Shown here piece by piece: positions 34,838-50,272 of a DNA stretch of 64,000 nt. Both the position numbers and the translations under genes were made by a program. Positions within the stretch are counted from its first letter, which is position 1; every line of letters starts with the position of its first letter. The notes beneath the pieces are model-generated. The model made no database searches, had not been told where the DNA came from, and saw only the letters and a program-made list of their open reading frames with translations. Source of the DNA: Cardiocondyla obscurior (lineage: Eukaryota; Arthropoda; Insecta; Hymenoptera; Formicidae); assembly GCF_019399895.1 (NCBI RefSeq), contig NC_091868.1, positions 5,333,593 to 5,397,592 of the forward strand, in the 5' to 3' direction.

Positions 34838-37800
34838 GAAGAGGGCAATAATACTCCACTTGCAATCCGTTTTAGAAGGCGCGTAAAAATTTATACAACG
34901 TTCGTGCGAATCCGACTATATATTCGCACATAAAATCTATATGCGAAAGTATCTTCGTACGCTTTTAATTTCGATGGGGCGATTTTGACCTGTGACCTTT
35001 CCGCGAACAACGATAATGCTATCGTGCGCATCGATTATAGCAAATCGATAGACGCATCCCGCTAAAGCTTAGCCTGGCGAGATCGTCTGTTAATTTACGT
35101 GTAATTTTAGATCGGAATATCGGAACCGTACACACGGACCAATTTGATAGCGTCATTCTGGCGCTTCATTTTATGTACTCTTTTATTTTAGTGTCCTATT
35201 TCTCGCTTAATGGCTCCCTTTCGTTTCGATGCATATCCGACGATTTATTTCAACCCGGTTAGCTTGAATGAGCATCTCTTTCGAAACGTCGAACAGAAAA
35301 TATCCAACGAAATTAATCGCTATTCACGGCGCGGCGGTGGCTAATTACATATGCATTTTAAGTGGTCTTGTAGGGACAAATTCTCTTGAGGTTTTCCAAC
35401 GGTCTTGCTTCCGCGCAATCGTGAAGCAAACAAACCTCGTGCCGCGTTAAACTGCCCCGGCTGTACGTCGTCAGGTTATATCTACTCGGTCAACGCGTTT
35501 ACGAGGTATTTCGAGGGAGCACCGCGGTTAATCCGGCTTTGTGGCCGCGCCGGTTACGAGTATCGGGGCCCAAGAACCAGATCCGGGAGTGTTTCGACTC
35601 CCTCGTTCCTGACCCCTTTCGTCGATACTGTCGTACATACTGTATGTGCACGTTATCGCGTTCACCGCAAACCATTTCCGATCTAGGTTATTACCGTTGT
35701 AATCGGCGCGACTGTTGCGGCTTGTCAATTATCGGAGGAGAGCCTCCTTCGCGTCTTTCTCGGCTTTCTCTGCCGTTCCTCGAACGCTCTGCCCGTTTAC
35801 GCGCCGACTCTTCACGCTGTGACCGCAAAGTTTCTCGTTCTCTCGTCTCCGCGAAGGACTCGATTTTCCTATGCACTCGAGTAATGTCCGGGAAGCAACT
35901 GCGAACTACGATCGATAATTAGAAAGGATTAACGGAGGCTTGCGCGGAAGAAAGGGGGTAACAGTAATTTGCGTCCGAGCGGCTATTTATAACTTCGAGA
36001 TCCGATATCACGTATTTTATATTGCGGTTAACAAAAAGCGCACATTACAAAAGGTGCGAAACAGTTAATAATATACGATGAATAAAATTAATGAAACTTA
36101 TTGCTTTATTTATTGAGCCGGTAATTTGCAATTAACGAAACGTTACGTACACCATATTGTGGCTTTTTGTTGAACACGCATGTTACAAAAGATGAATGTG
36201 ACATAGCAACGACGTGCTTAATACGGGGAGAATTACTAAAACTTAATAGGGTAAACATAAAATATTTGTGGAATGCAGTTGGTTGTACGTGACTAACAAA
36301 ACGTTTTAAGTTATGTTAAATAAAGCGCAATGTATTTGCACGTTGTATACGGTTACACGTATACGTACATTTAATATTTTATTGCTCCGTATCTGTTATT
36401 AAAATTGTAACTCATCTTCTAAACAATTGTTTAATTAAATCTATGAATAAGTCCGCGACGTTTTGTTGCGATCTTAATTATCGTAAACATCAAATTAAAA
36501 CATTCGTTAGTTCTTTGCAAAATTTTAAATAAGTCTAATCTTTTATAATGAAGTCATTTTCATATATATATATATGAAAAGAAAAAAAATAAAAATATAT
36601 ATATATTTTTTTTTTCTGACAACTTTGCAGATATTGCAATATCGTTTACCGATAAATCACTCTGACAAACTGTTTCCCGAATTTCGCTCAGACATTCGCG
36701 TAGAACGGTATTTTCATCATCACGAGTCCGGTATTAATCCGTGATATTTGCGAGCATACTCTGGGAATAATCGCGGATTGGTAGGGGTGAATCCTACGGC
36801 GTTTCCGTGCAATTCCGCGTGATGCACGGTATTTGCACGCGGCGGCGATCTTTCCTACGAACTAACGCAGACACGTGCAACAGCTCCCTAAACTCGCTAG
36901 ATACGGGCGGTTGTTCGGCAAAGCGGACTCCCTCGCACTTTCATATCGCACGTAGCCGATCGATTCGCGACGGCACGCTGGAATACATAGAAATGCGATA
37001 GCTCTCTCGTTATGTATCCCGGCAAACGAAATTTCGCTGGAGAATTCGCGAAGATGCCGAGCGATATCGAGCACCGATATCGAGCTCGTGCGTCGTGTTT
37101 CCCGATTTAAATATGCGACACGCACGGAGGGAGAGAAAGTATATCCTCGCGTGGATCGCGCACCACGCACGTCAGAACAAAGTAACGTTACATTCGTTAT
37201 TCCGCGTTTCATAACTTACCCTCGGGACGGACGGATTATTTACGTCCGACCAATATGATGAACGGGACATTCCTTCCGACGACTATTGTTGCGCGACAAC
37301 AAAAGTCCATCCTCCGGTCCGGTCGCACGCGCCGCGCCGCGGACTTGGATTCCAGCCGAACGTTTCTTTCCAATTTGGAAAGCGGTCGAGGGAAACGGTT
37401 CTTTCCGGAAGACGAATGGAACTTTCGCGCGAATCCAGATGTAAACAGGGATACGTCGGTCGCGAACGTTAAGCTCGCCAAAGCCAGCCAGTTTTTCATT
37501 CCCCGGGGGAAAAAAAAAAAAAAAAAAAAAGAAAATCGAGCACTCGAAGCAAACGCGCGCAAGTTGATCCGGATGAAACGAAATCTATCTCCGTGTTATC
37601 CGAAGAAATTAACGCAATTAGTCACGAGATCCACTTTTATGGTTTAGATTAACGCGGTGCACTCGACGTGATGTAATCGGCCCCGTCGGCGAGATATCGC
37701 GCCCTGATCCGTACGCATTTTAAACAGACTGGACAGACGAGTAGATCGCTATCGTTGTATTCAGCTGTCTATGTCGAGGCCGAAATGAAAAGAAAGAATA

Positions 37801-38553
37801 TTCCATCCAGCAACATAGCTGCGGTGCGCTTGTCGATTCCGATTATCTATGTGCGTCCGCATGAATGGAATTATCGTTCATTTTAATGTCGATGCCATGT
37901 TTAATCGTTGGCGAGCAGTTTTGAATAAAACGCCGTGGCATCACCGACGCATCGTTCACAAAACTGATTTAATGCGCAAAGCGCATCGGTGCGTGCTTTC
38001 GTGACTAAATATTGACAATGTGTCTCTATAAAAATTATGCGTACAACGTCTTTGATTCATTAATACAGATTTTGGAAAAAACAATTACATTTAATAGAAA
38101 CTGTTTTTTCTTTCAATGTTTTTTTTACGAAAAATTCATGCGCGATTGATAAGCGTAATTAAATGATCCTCACAGATTCCGGATAGTACTTCTATAATTT
38201 AAACATGACAGAATATCTTTGATGCGCGCAACACTAAGTTCTGAAACTATTCAAGATGTAACAGGCTGCTCTTGACGATGAAATGCATCTGACATTGACG
38301 CACGATTCAATTACTGGTAACACGCGAATTGCTCCGACATTTTCAGCAATACGAGAAGTATTATATGTATACCGGTATATACGTACAAATTATAAAATAA
38401 TTTATGCAATTGTCTTTTATTAATCACAGATTTGAATTTCATCATTTTATTTTAATTAAAAAAAAAATCCCTATTTTATTTAATACTCAAAGGAGAAAAT
38501 AACCGTTGTTGTAATTACCAATTACACAAATAATTTAATAATTGATAAAATAA

Positions 38554-38573
38554 TTGATAAAATATTTTATCAA
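38554..38573. repeat. 20-bp perfect AT palindrome
   Basis: TTGATAAAATATTTTATCAA is preceded by a tandem copy of ataattgataaa. GATAA motifs lie in both orientations, so it may be a GATA-type site or a simple AT-rich coincidence. Confidence 0.6.
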
Positions 38574-41500
38574 AATATTCCCGAGTGGAAATTTATTTAG
38601 CCGATCTGATTTTGCAGCTGGTGATTAGATCGCGAATATATTTCTTAACGTGACTGTCTTCGAAAGATAAAGTTGCCATTTAAAAAGAAAAAAAAATCTC
38701 TTTAGTATCGGTCGTCTAGTCATTGTCCAGCGCGGACCATGTATCTAAATATAGAATCTAAATGTTTTTTGCCTCGTACTTGTTTACTGTTGTGATCTGG
38801 ACCTTACGCAAAGCTCGCTCGACTGCCGAAATCGCCGGGCAAACCGGTTCTCGCCGTCCGCACCCGCTCGTCTTCCACCTTACGAACTTCGAGCGCAAGG
38901 TGCCGGCCAGATGTAAACACACGCACGTACTCACACTACCGTGGCGGTCCGCGGGTCCAGCGAATTCGGCAGTCGAGCGTTGCGTAAGGTCAGAACGCGC
39001 AGTATACTTAGCACGCGGCGAAAAACGTTTAGATATCGAGCTTTTCTAGCTCGTTATTAATTAATAATAATTATCTGGCAATTAGTACGTTTTGAGTGTT
39101 ACATTTCTGGCTCAGTGCTGGACAGTTTTGCTAGACCGCCAACGAGATGATTCACGAATCGGCCAGCTAATTATTAGGTAAAGATTGGAATCAATTTCCA
39201 TTCGGGTTACTAACAATTTTAATAATATTAATGGTTCGACGTGATATCGGTTTTCGATGACATAGAACATATTCGACGCTGTCGGAATTGAGAATTATGA
39301 GCGGTACTTTGAACCGATATCAAAAAGAAGAATAGAAAGTTGCGGCGAACAGAATATCATTGATACCAAGCAACCGCGGGAAGATACTCGGGAATGAGTT
39401 TTGCCCGCCAGGAAAGTTTCGACGTCGGTAGGCAATCGGAAACTTTTGGATTACGTTAGTTCCCCGATGGGAAAGGAATAGCGCGAATTCATTCGGAGAG
39501 GGTCGAGAGTGCGGTCGACGCGTTAGATAAAATGTACTTGGCACGTTGTCAATAGAAAGTGTAACGACACGCGTCCTGAGACCGAGATTTAAATGACCGT
39601 ATAAGATCTGGACAATTGAAACGGCGAGTGAATTGTTTTCGCGCGCAATTGATACGCATCTCCTCTGCTACTTTTTACTCTTTATGATTTGGTATTATGG
39701 ATCGATTAAAATGCATATTACGAGTATGGGGAAGCATCGCGGATAATTCAGCGCGCACATACTTGGAATTTCCCAGGTCGTTTCTCGAAAATATTGTAAG
39801 TGACATGTTTCATGAGCACTCAGCGTTGGCTTGACAGCTCGGTAATAATGCGCCCGTGCTTGCCGAGAAGAATGCGCACGATTATCGAGATTTGCTTTCC
39901 ATTTGGAAGCTGTCACATCCAAGTGCAATTATTTTGTATTAATTTGTGCAAGAAAATGAATAACGATAGAATAAATATTAATATACGATCTATTTAATTA
40001 AAAAGCACGCGCTTTATCAGACGGCACAAGACGTCCGTGTGAAATACGTGAAAATTTTTTTTCAATCTTATTTCAGAAAGCGTTAAAAAATTTTTGTTTT
40101 ATAATTATGTTCCGACGTGGTGAGGAATATTTCGTTTTTTTTTTTTTATACATACTAGCGCGCTGAACTTTACGATCGCTTCGATATTCGAATTCTGTCA
40201 GCCTGACGTAACTAAACCCTCCCTTTTATGACAATTTCCATCGAAATCGAAAGTAACTTTTATAGGCTGACTGGTCGCCTCATCCTCGTTTTCCACACGT
40301 AATCGTTGCGCGACATTCTCGATCGTAGTAGCGTTGGCAGTTGCTTTTTCTATCCTTCGATCGGATCCACTGGCGGGCGGGGAAATTGCAAAGGCGACGT
40401 GAGGATTTCGATTTGGTCGGAAGCACCGCTTATAGCATTGTCGTATTCGCTTTTATTCGTTTCTCGCCTCCTACGTGGACGAACATAAGTTTGTGCGCAC
40501 GTGAGTTTATATTTCGCGAAAAGTATAAATTCCAACAGGATTCACGATTCCGGTCTTGTGTAGATTGCACATGCTGCCATTTGAAACGTGGCTCGTATAA
40601 TAATCGCGGAAGTGGATCCGAGTGGAGTTTAACAATAGATAATCGCACGTGAAAGGGCTCGCGAAACAATTTTAATTCCTCTAATTCTTTTCAAAATTGT
40701 GGATATTATTTATAATTATAAAAACTGAAAAATTTTTCAACTTCTCGTTGGTGTACATTTGCACGTTTTATTTATTTACGTACAGTTTTATTTGTTTTAT
40801 TGGCGCGAAATTTATTATATTAATTTTTCAAAGAGATTTTGCGCGAACAAAATTATAAAGTAAGTGGAAGACTTGAATATATGTCCCGGTTGGTAGCAAA
40901 AGAAATTTCGGCTTTTATGATCATAAATATTCGAAGGAAAGAGGAAGAGACACGAGAAAAATCGCAATTTTCCGCATGGCATACGGATTCAAGCGAATTT
41001 TCATACCGTTGTAACTGTGTTCCCGGTCTACATGGTCGCATTAGATCGCCATAATGGAACGTAACGAACCGTCCATCGATCAAGTTTTCACCCGTGTTCC
41101 CCGGATTTTTTGCCACTTAACGCATTCTATTCCCGAGCAAGAGTTATAATAAGGGTCGATGTAATAATGAGAGCGAACGTTGGTCTCTGCCATAACTCGT
41201 GTAAAAAACATTCATTTTGGCCTTTTTGCGAATGCACATACTTTCCACAGAATCAATTCAGCTTTCTATTATCACAATTATGATGTCATCTAAATTACAT
41301 TTTCAATAAATAAATCGCTAAAAAGAAACGATAGCGTTGCAAGCGGTTTGAGAATTTCTATCGTACATCGTATCGCGAGAATCGTGGGCTGCGAAGATGC
41401 ACGCGAGGCAAGATTGCGAAATATAAAAAGACGGGTGAACGAATACGGCGATTCCGTGACGAGAACGAACTCTATGGTTGTCATATCTGATCGCACTTGC

Positions 41501-44500
41501 TCATGAATTTCATCGTACAGATGAGCGCGAGGAGATTCTGAACACGGTCGAGGCATCCCGACTACTGTATCCCGTCGTCGTGATGATGTCGGCGGTAAAG
41601 TCTGACGAGCGGTTACTACCGTCTCTCTATCTTCAGTTGAATTTATATGATCGGCCGAGCTATCGACCCGATATTGAAGAGTCCGAGCAAACCGTCGACT
41701 TTTTTTTTTTTTTTTTTGTGTCCGCCGATAGTTGCCGAGCTGCTGACAACTCGTGAGACAGATGGCCGACGCGTGCCGTCTGCGACGACACGCTGGCCAA
41801 TATCGGACTTTGTCGGCCCCGAGCCTTCGCGACTTTATGTAGTTTCTTACCTGCCTTCTCCTCTTTTCTTTCTACACGCCTGCGTCACCGCAAGCTTTCA
41901 GTTTAGCACGGCGTATATTTCTGGCTTCTTTGATAATCGTGAAGTATTAAGATTTCCTTTAGATAGAGACTGCCGCGATTTTATTTAGAAGAATGTCTGT
42001 TTTGATAACTAACTTTAATTTCAACTTGCGCACACCGTATATCTAATGGCAGAGATATTTTAGGAAATGCGTTTGTTAGCTCAACGAGGCTAAAGAATAT
42101 TTATAACAGAACCGTTCTCGATTATGCAGTTCTAGTATTAAACCCGATGCCCATCTTGTATCCATGTGCTCGTTCACTTTGTGCCGTGCATTTACATTGC
42201 TAATTTTAACCTTAACGTCACGTCGCTCGTCCCTCGAAGTGGAAAGAAAATCATTGATCGCGTTAGCATAATTTTTTTTTTTTTTTTTGGTTTCTTTGAT
42301 AGATATCTTTCAAACGTATTGTGAATAAACGGATGCCTCAAGATCAGCGCCAATAGTCTCTTCACGTTGAAAAAGCGCATCCAAAACTGTTGCGTTTTCC
42401 ATCAAAATTATTCTACGTACATGTCGCAATTTTTGTTTTTTTTTTTTCTTAGTGAAGAATATCTTGTACGTACGTTTACGCGTAATCGAGTTTGAATTCA
42501 AATTTCTGATACGGGATGTGATAATCGCATCGTTGAGGTCAAGGTATTCGTTTGTACTTTCAAATTGTGCATACATTTCCTTTTTTAGAATAGCACAGAA
42601 GCTAGGAGAAACGACAAAGCTAAACTGACTGCGAGATACGTTTCAAAGAACACCTTGTCGTACCTTGGGGCTAAAGTTTCCTAGTCATTTCCGATAACAT
42701 CGAGATAAGGTACCCGCATTTGAAATAACCGGAAAGATTCTTATCAGTTTATAAGACTTTCTCAAGGAATTTGCTTTCTTTTATCAATCTTGTCGTATCA
42801 AATTTTAAGTGTTCTCAAACACTTGTACATATCATTGTCGTGTGAAAATTATATATTAAAGTAGTACGTACTAGTAAGATTAGATATCGTTGATTACAAG
42901 AGCCGTTCGACGATGATAACGATACAGCTGTCCTTTTCGTGAAATTGTTCCATTAAAATGACTCATTATTAACGGCAAACATTCGACATGCGAGTTGTAG
43001 TTGTCATTACGTTTCCATTGATGTGGTAAAATGCGAAAATAACTCTAACGCGTTTCGCTGAGTCTTCCGACGGAGAATAACGAGAGGAGGAAAGGAGTTC
43101 ACGTGTCAAAGGGAACAATAATAGTACTTCAGTGAGCAACTGCGCTAAACGCTATGCACTTCGTTGAAGCTCGAGTGCTCATTGTTCTTTTCAGGCATCG
43201 TGCTTTACTTACGGCGAAAAGCCCTTTTTCTGCGTTACATAGATTTTCATTCAACGCCGACCTTGTAAATGTCGAGAGTCGCGAAAACGTTTACCGGGCT
43301 TGAATAGAACTCCTCAGTGCCTGTTTCATTTATCAATGCATCGAAACCTATTCTCTTCCTCGAGGACCTTCTCCTTAGGTATGACGAGGAATTGGTTCAA
43401 GATGAATTTACAACAGAATATCTGCTCGAAGTACTGCCGCGACGGAATTTAAAAATTTCTAAACTACGAATTTGAAAATTAATAGAACGCTCTTGTTAAA
43501 TACATTTTTTTTTTATCAGGGAATGACTATTGTAATTTGTTGTCGTAAATTTTGAAATTATTTAATAGCAGCTAGTTGAAACTAGCATTTAAATGTTTAT
43601 TCTTATCACGTATACATTTACGTGTGTATACGTGAAACTAAATTCGTTCGTTTCCTCGACGTGCAAATATTTTCTTTCATTTGAAATGCCGTTGCATTTG
43701 TTAGCTTTAATCAGACGCAGCGTGACGATGACGTGTTCATGCAGAAAGAGCTTCTAGAAATCTTTTCGTACTTATTTTTTTATATTTATTTGCGGGATAG
43801 TATTTATTAGCTTTAAGAAAATTATCTAAATATATGAAGTATATTATTGTGTAATTATTACAATATTATTCTATCGAATCGGAATACAGTAGCTTAATTC
43901 TACTTTTCTGAATGATATATTTTACGACAATTAAAATTTTATTTATGAATTTTTTTCAAAAATTCCAAATAAACGTTATTATGAGATTAATACCAAGCAC
44001 ATGTTTCTTAAAAGAGAATCATATGCAGGTTATCGTCGGTACTTTCGTATCTTTATGTGTGCCTAAGATAACTGATACACTATTTTTAGACGGTGCCCCA
44101 TTTTATATATGAAGTAACAAATATGTTTAGAGTTGTACAGTAAAGTCATGTGCGAACGTATTGTTGTGAAAATGACGTATTTTTACGTCAAATTAAATAT
44201 TTACTATCTTATATAATATTATCTCAATTTCTCAGAACAGTGATAACAATTTAATCAGATTTTTAATTCTTCTTCCGTCATTATTATTTTTAATCAAAAA
44301 TATAGATTAATCGAACACTAGTACGAGTGAGATAACCCGCTTGTTTAGGAAGCTAAAAAAAAAAAATTATCAGCATAATGATCGCATTTTTCATTTTATT
44401 CTTTAAGTTATATTACATTAATTTTAATTTTTATGATCGGCATTTATTCTTATCGTAAAAATTTGTTTTATTAACTATTATGTTTTGCGGAAAATGGAAA

Positions 44501-47500
44501 GAAAAACGATTTGTGGCGGAGGCGAGGTAAGCCCTTCTCGAGGAATTTCGAGTAGATGTTTTTCGCGAGTGTGACAGATCACTAGGATCGAGAAATCCCT
44601 CGTTCTTGCTCCATTTCAGGGAACAACCGACGATTGTGGAAGGGAGAAAGGGAGAGAAAGGCTAGGGGGACGGTTTCAGGGTGGTCTTACTATTCCCATC
44701 TTCTCATAGTACAGTCGGATTTGCAGGAGAAAAGACCGTAGTCCTGAATTCAATTCGATACGATCGTTTGCATCGCGGAAGCCTTTCGCACGTGTCCCTA
44801 AGCCACGGATGAGGATATACCGTACATAACGATCCACGTGCGCCAAAACCACCCCGGGGACCTGTTCATGAAAATAGGGAGGGTTGTTTCTCTCTCTTTC
44901 TCCTCTTATACTGCATTCTTCCCACATCCCATGGGATACTTGCTCGCATGCGACGACCGTGTTCGCGCGCTATACACGCCGCGGAAATAGCAGTGCGTCA
45001 ACGACTTCCGAAAACACTTTTTTTTTTTTTTTTCTCCATGCAATCTCGCGTGTCGTCCGTGCTGAAGCTACAATGCGGTTTACCTTTTCATAGACATCCG
45101 GATTCACTGAAATTGTTTCTGGTAGAGTGCAATCAAAAACTAATCAAATAACCAACTTTCAAATATTCATGATATAAACATTTTTTATTATTTTTTAAAT
45201 ATTTTTTTTAATACGTTTTAATATTATAATGCTTTATAGCGCTAATGTTACTTTACGGAAAGAATGACTTTTAACAAAACCGAGGCCGAAGCTGCGGGAT
45301 GGTTTGCAATAACCGCAGGCTTAAAAATATGCGAAGGATATTATGTCCCGCATGTTAATGTGCATACTTTGATACTCCCACGTTGAATTACAATGACTAA
45401 CGCGATACCTGAATATTCTCCCGAAATATTTTCCGCTATTTAGTACGTTGAAACGTTCATCCGCACCGCGCACATATTTCAAAGCTTTAAGCAGCGCCGG
45501 AATAAAATTTTCGTATACCAGGAGGGGCGTAGCTCCAGGTTGATAAACGCGCGCGAAGATAGCGGACGCATACGCTTTTTTCCATATACTTATGCACAGG
45601 CGGCTTAATTATAATCGCGAGACTTCGGTGGGGTTACTCGCGCGCGGCGCGGCATTCGTCATCCGGCGTTTTATCTTCCACGAGCATTCTCGGTACGCCT
45701 GCATGAAGTAGGAACACACCCGGAACTTTCAAATGCCCCCGGCGACTTTCTCTCTCTTCCTCGCGCTGGCAGAAGCGTTCTTCTTGGGTTTCGATCCGCC
45801 TATGCGACGGGGAGATGACAGAGGGTCTGAAAGGTCGTGAGGTGACTTCGAAAGTGGGTAATAAAAGTTGTAGAAGAAACCGCTGCAGAAAAAAAAAAAG
45901 TATTAGAGGAAACGAGACGGCGCATGTATGTGCAGGTGGTGAGAAAAGACAGGAGGAGACTGAATCGCTTGAGGGTAAAATCGGTGTATAACGAATGATA
46001 AATCATACATGACACGTCCTTGTTTTTCCGATCTTCCGAAGTCCTCGCGCGGCTCTCCGGCGTTACTTTACGGCTTTATTTTAGAGACAGGATCGTATTT
46101 TTTTGACAGGTTGACAGGTATCGTTATATGATTACGGGAAATATGATTAGGATATTACGCACATTAAGAAATATCAATTGCTATAACAAAAGTCAACGTT
46201 GTACTTTTATTTTTGATAATTTTTTTTAATTAATAAGTTACAAGTCCTTTTAATAGCACGCCATTCTGTTTTAATATCAGGTACTTCTATTGAGTTAACT
46301 AAAAGTAAATGTGACATTAACGATATTCCTTAGGCGTCTACGCGCTATAATTATTGCGTGTGGTGGTGATATTATTACAGTGACCAAGGTTATCTGGAAC
46401 ATCAGCTTTTTATTCAGATAAATTTTTGCCCTTATCATCGGTATAACAGCGTCGCGACGCCAGTCTAATAAAATAAAAGATCGTAGAATGCGCGTTATTT
46501 TTTATATATTTTTTTTTCTCTTCATCGTTTCAAATGTCAAGTTGAGCGACTCTGTAGGAAAAATTACCGTCATAGAAATCAGACGAGAACTTTCTGAACT
46601 CGTGCATTAAATTTCGACCTAAATAAAGTGTAAAGAATAGCTCTGTATGCTGTGACTGGCGTTAAGTATTCATTTATGCCTCTTTAATGCACAGCTTCCT
46701 GGTTTACGAGGGTCGGGATGCAAAGTACTCGACGAACTCCTTCGACCGTCTGTCACATTCTCTTTTGTACATTTTTATAATGCAGCTAATGTAACGGCGA
46801 TTTCCGCCGCGGTGAGCGGAACAAGCGGAGGTAAAATAATTTCGTGCCGCTAGTTGAGAGTACCGCTAATTCAAATTGTTGTAACGTGACTTAAGCCTAG
46901 AGTAATTTCCATTCTGCTATATTCTTGCAGACAATAAATATCTAACCGCAGGAAGGAATACAGTGAAATTATCGCTGTTTGCTTATCCGCTGAAATAGGA
47001 AATGCAGTCTTCGGCATAAAATTCATTACCACGTTCTAAAAATCATGCCTTTGATATTTGATCTTTCTGATCCCTTTATTATCGTTATGCGATCAAAACG
47101 TTTCGTTACATATATCGCATATAGAAAAATGTTGTAATATTTCGTCTAAGTAGACCTTTTTATTCCGATTTCGCGGAGACCTGCAACTTCCGCAAAGCAT
47201 TTTCATTGGACTGCATCGCGAATTCATCGCGCGATTTTATCTTGTTTGTAATATTAAAGCGGCTTTTGTAGTTCGTTCGTTGAGGATCGCATTGGGACGC
47301 CGCACGAGTACAGGCCGCGGTACACAGAGTAAAGATAAACATTCCCTGTGCTGGAAGCCGTGACAAGTTCATGACAATCACGTTCAATGCAAGGCGCGCG
47401 CGCGCGAGATCGTGTTTTACGATGCTATTTTCATAAACGGTAGACGGCGACGATATAATTTTCGTGTCCGTTCCCATGGGAGCGGAGAGCAGAGACCACC

Positions 47501-49440
47501 GCGTGGTTGATATCGACCGGGACTCCGCCCTGTTCCCCGTTATCCCGTACGCTCTTTCTCTCCCTCCGTCAGCGTTCCGTTTACGAAAAATATCACCCGG
47601 AGCACGACGATATCTTTGCTGACGTTCGCATAACTTTCGGTCGCACTTCATTTAGTAAGAATTATAGCGCGTCTTTTGTGACGACTATAACACGGGGTAA
47701 AGGCAATCCATCGGCAACGCAACGACGATAAAGTGTCAAGCGATTCGAAATGATACGATTTATCGTAAACAGCTCCAACGGAGCTCTTAATTATTCCTCG
47801 ATGTAATACGAAACAATGCGATTGAGCATATCGGACTTTGGACACAGTCGTGTACATTTGTATGTGAATTGATTGGTTTCACATTGTGCAAAAGTCGTTA
47901 GCAATATAACCCTTTGACATTACGAAGACTCGCGCGTATATATTTATCGGAGATAATGTCACCGTCTGAAATAAAAATTAACGCCGCGTTATATCTCGCC
48001 GTTATTTTTGCTGCTTTCCGGGAAACGTGGTTATTGCTGTTTTACCTGTCATCGTTCGTTCTCCAATTCGGATGCGTTTGCGTACCAGAATAAAACGCCG
48101 GCGGTATATTGCGCGACAACTATTTCGGGGCAGGCCGCTTTTCCGAGATATTTCTGATTGCAACTGACCCTTGACTTACGACCGGCGTCACGTCCCCGCT
48201 TGCCTGTTGATGCGATTCCGAGATTTCCTTTCCAGAGAATCGCGCAATCGCAAAATTTATCCCAACCCCTGAGAAATATCAATACGCGTCTTAGCTTGTC
48301 TTCTGCTTGAAATCCCCGGGGAAATTATAAAGGTGTAACACAAACGGAAATTCGCATTCGGAAAGAAGGATATATGAAGCAGCGGCGTCTTATTTTTTTT
48401 TCCATTTCTTGTGTTCCGTAAAAGATTTCCGTTCGTTCAGTCGTTATAAAATCTGCAGTAAAAAGATCGTATTTTTATCACATAAATATGAAATCGGTTT
48501 GAGAGTGCGACCAAGTTTCGCCTGATTGGCCTCACTCTTAAAGCAATCTAAATGAATGCTTTTCACTTTGGACTTTAAATTGACAAATTAGAATTGATTA
48601 CGAAGAATGCGAAGCTTCCGAAAGAAGAGAATATCGGGATAAAAGGATCAACAGGTTTAGGCGAAGGTCTTAAAATGTACGCTTTAATACTACCAAACAA
48701 TTCAGTAAGAGTCTTTGACGTAATGAAAACTTTAATCAAGAAAATTATTTTTTATTTCTTTCTTTTTTTTTAGGATTATTTTTCAAGTAAATCAATATAC
48801 ACGTTTTTGTTAATGTATTATTGCTACTCTTAGTTATAAAATTGCAGAATAGTTCAAATTATATTTTTAATAAATATATTAATGTGATTAGATTCGAAGC
48901 ACTTTACATAATAGCAATAATTTAAATATACTTATAATTTATTATTTTTAATTATATACCTACATTTATCAAATTACATTTTTTAATTTAAGTACTTAAT
49001 CTTAAATTCTTTTGAAGTTTTATTCAAAATACCTCATTCTTGTCTCGCTTTTGTCATTGATAAATATTACATTCACCGACAGAAAAAGTGAAATTAGCAA
49101 AGTATCATTTTTTGATGTAGACAAATAATTAGTTTCTCGAAAAAGAGCGTCTTGATAAATCAATACACGCTTTTTCGTCCACGGCGAGGAAAAGGGTGCA
49201 TGGAAATTCTGAAAGTGTCAGTGATCGAGTAGCGACGACGAAAGTGGGTGGGAAGGAAGGAAAGCGGAGTCCAAGATGCAAGGGGAGGATGAAGACGAAT
49301 GGAAGGGCAGGGTGGTTTGTTAAGGTAGGGAGATCGAAGGGAACGCTGGAAGGACGAAGTTGGCGGGGAAATACCCACTGAGGGTGGGTCAGATTGAATT
49401 GCGAGAGGGTAGAGCAGTTGGGTCTACATGTTGTCGGACG

Positions 49441-49700
49441 TCTTGCTGATCGATAACCAACCTATTAACCCAGTGGCGAGGCGCGCTTGCGTCAACTCGC
49501 GCTCGTAGGCGTCACGGCTACACTCCCGTGACGTCACGGGACTCGTCGCAATATCGATTGAAAAATCCGGGAAATGTCCCAGGACGTCGACGCGCTCCGT
49601 TCTGGGATTCTGGGCCGAGATCCGGGCGACAATATCAAGAGAGGAAGAGAGAAAGAAAAGGGAGGAAGGGAGAAAGAGAACCGGGACTCGGCCGCGTAAA
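49441..49700. promoter_or_regulatory. GC-rich island with a CRE
   Basis: A perfect TGACGTCA lies at 49529-49536 in the wider palindrome CCCGTGACGTCACGGG, followed by GA-rich sequence. It resembles the 33.9-34.3 kb island and lies 740 bp upstream of exon copy 2, for which it could be the promoter (inference). Confidence 0.4.
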
Positions 49701-50272
49701 TGTCAAGGGGTGTTTTTCGCTACGCGTTTGTTTTACCTTCAAAATATAAATGTGTATTTCTTTCGAAGGAAAAATTGCCGGCGTTTATCATATATTTACA
49801 TACTGTATGCATATATACATAAATACATAATTTTTCTCATGAGAAAACGGACATTATAGATTAGGTCAAAGTTAGATTTCTTTTTCTTTTTTTTTCTTCT
49901 TTTTTTGAAAGCATATCTTTTATCAGGAAGTGACAAAAAAAAGTTTCATTGTTTAAACGCACAAAGTATTGAGCTCTTAAATTTTATGCAGGATAAAGCT
50001 GGAATAAGTATGCATGTAATTCTGCTTTGCTTTACTAGATATCACAGAGCGCGCGCTTCGGACGCGTTAATTTACTCTTGCTCTTTTTATTTTAAATAAA
50101 AAACTCGGTGTGATGCTGAATTAGATATTAATCAATTCTATTAATATGTTCAGGTAAAGACGGCCACGTTTTCGGCGCCGTTCCATTCCGCCGACGGGAA
50201 TTAACCAAAGGACAAAAGTGACCTCGCTTTACATCGCGGCTGGTTCTTGTGTCGGAAGTGTCGTGGACCATC

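Larger units (their letters stand above)
34341..49440. other. Non-coding, probably intronic
   Basis: Long AT-rich stretches alternate with GC-rich patches (about 35440-35900, 36820-37560, 38800-39020, 45480-45780, 47200-47700). Palindromes lie at 34812-34837 and 38554-38573, a 21-nt poly-A at 37510-37530, and an alternating CG run at 47394-47406. No exon or RNA gene is recognisable. Confidence 0.4.

Noticed and set aside
36560..36625. AT-rich hairpin of (AT)n with A and T runs
   Set aside because: A simple-sequence tract folding on itself. Nothing distinguishes it from ordinary low-complexity DNA.
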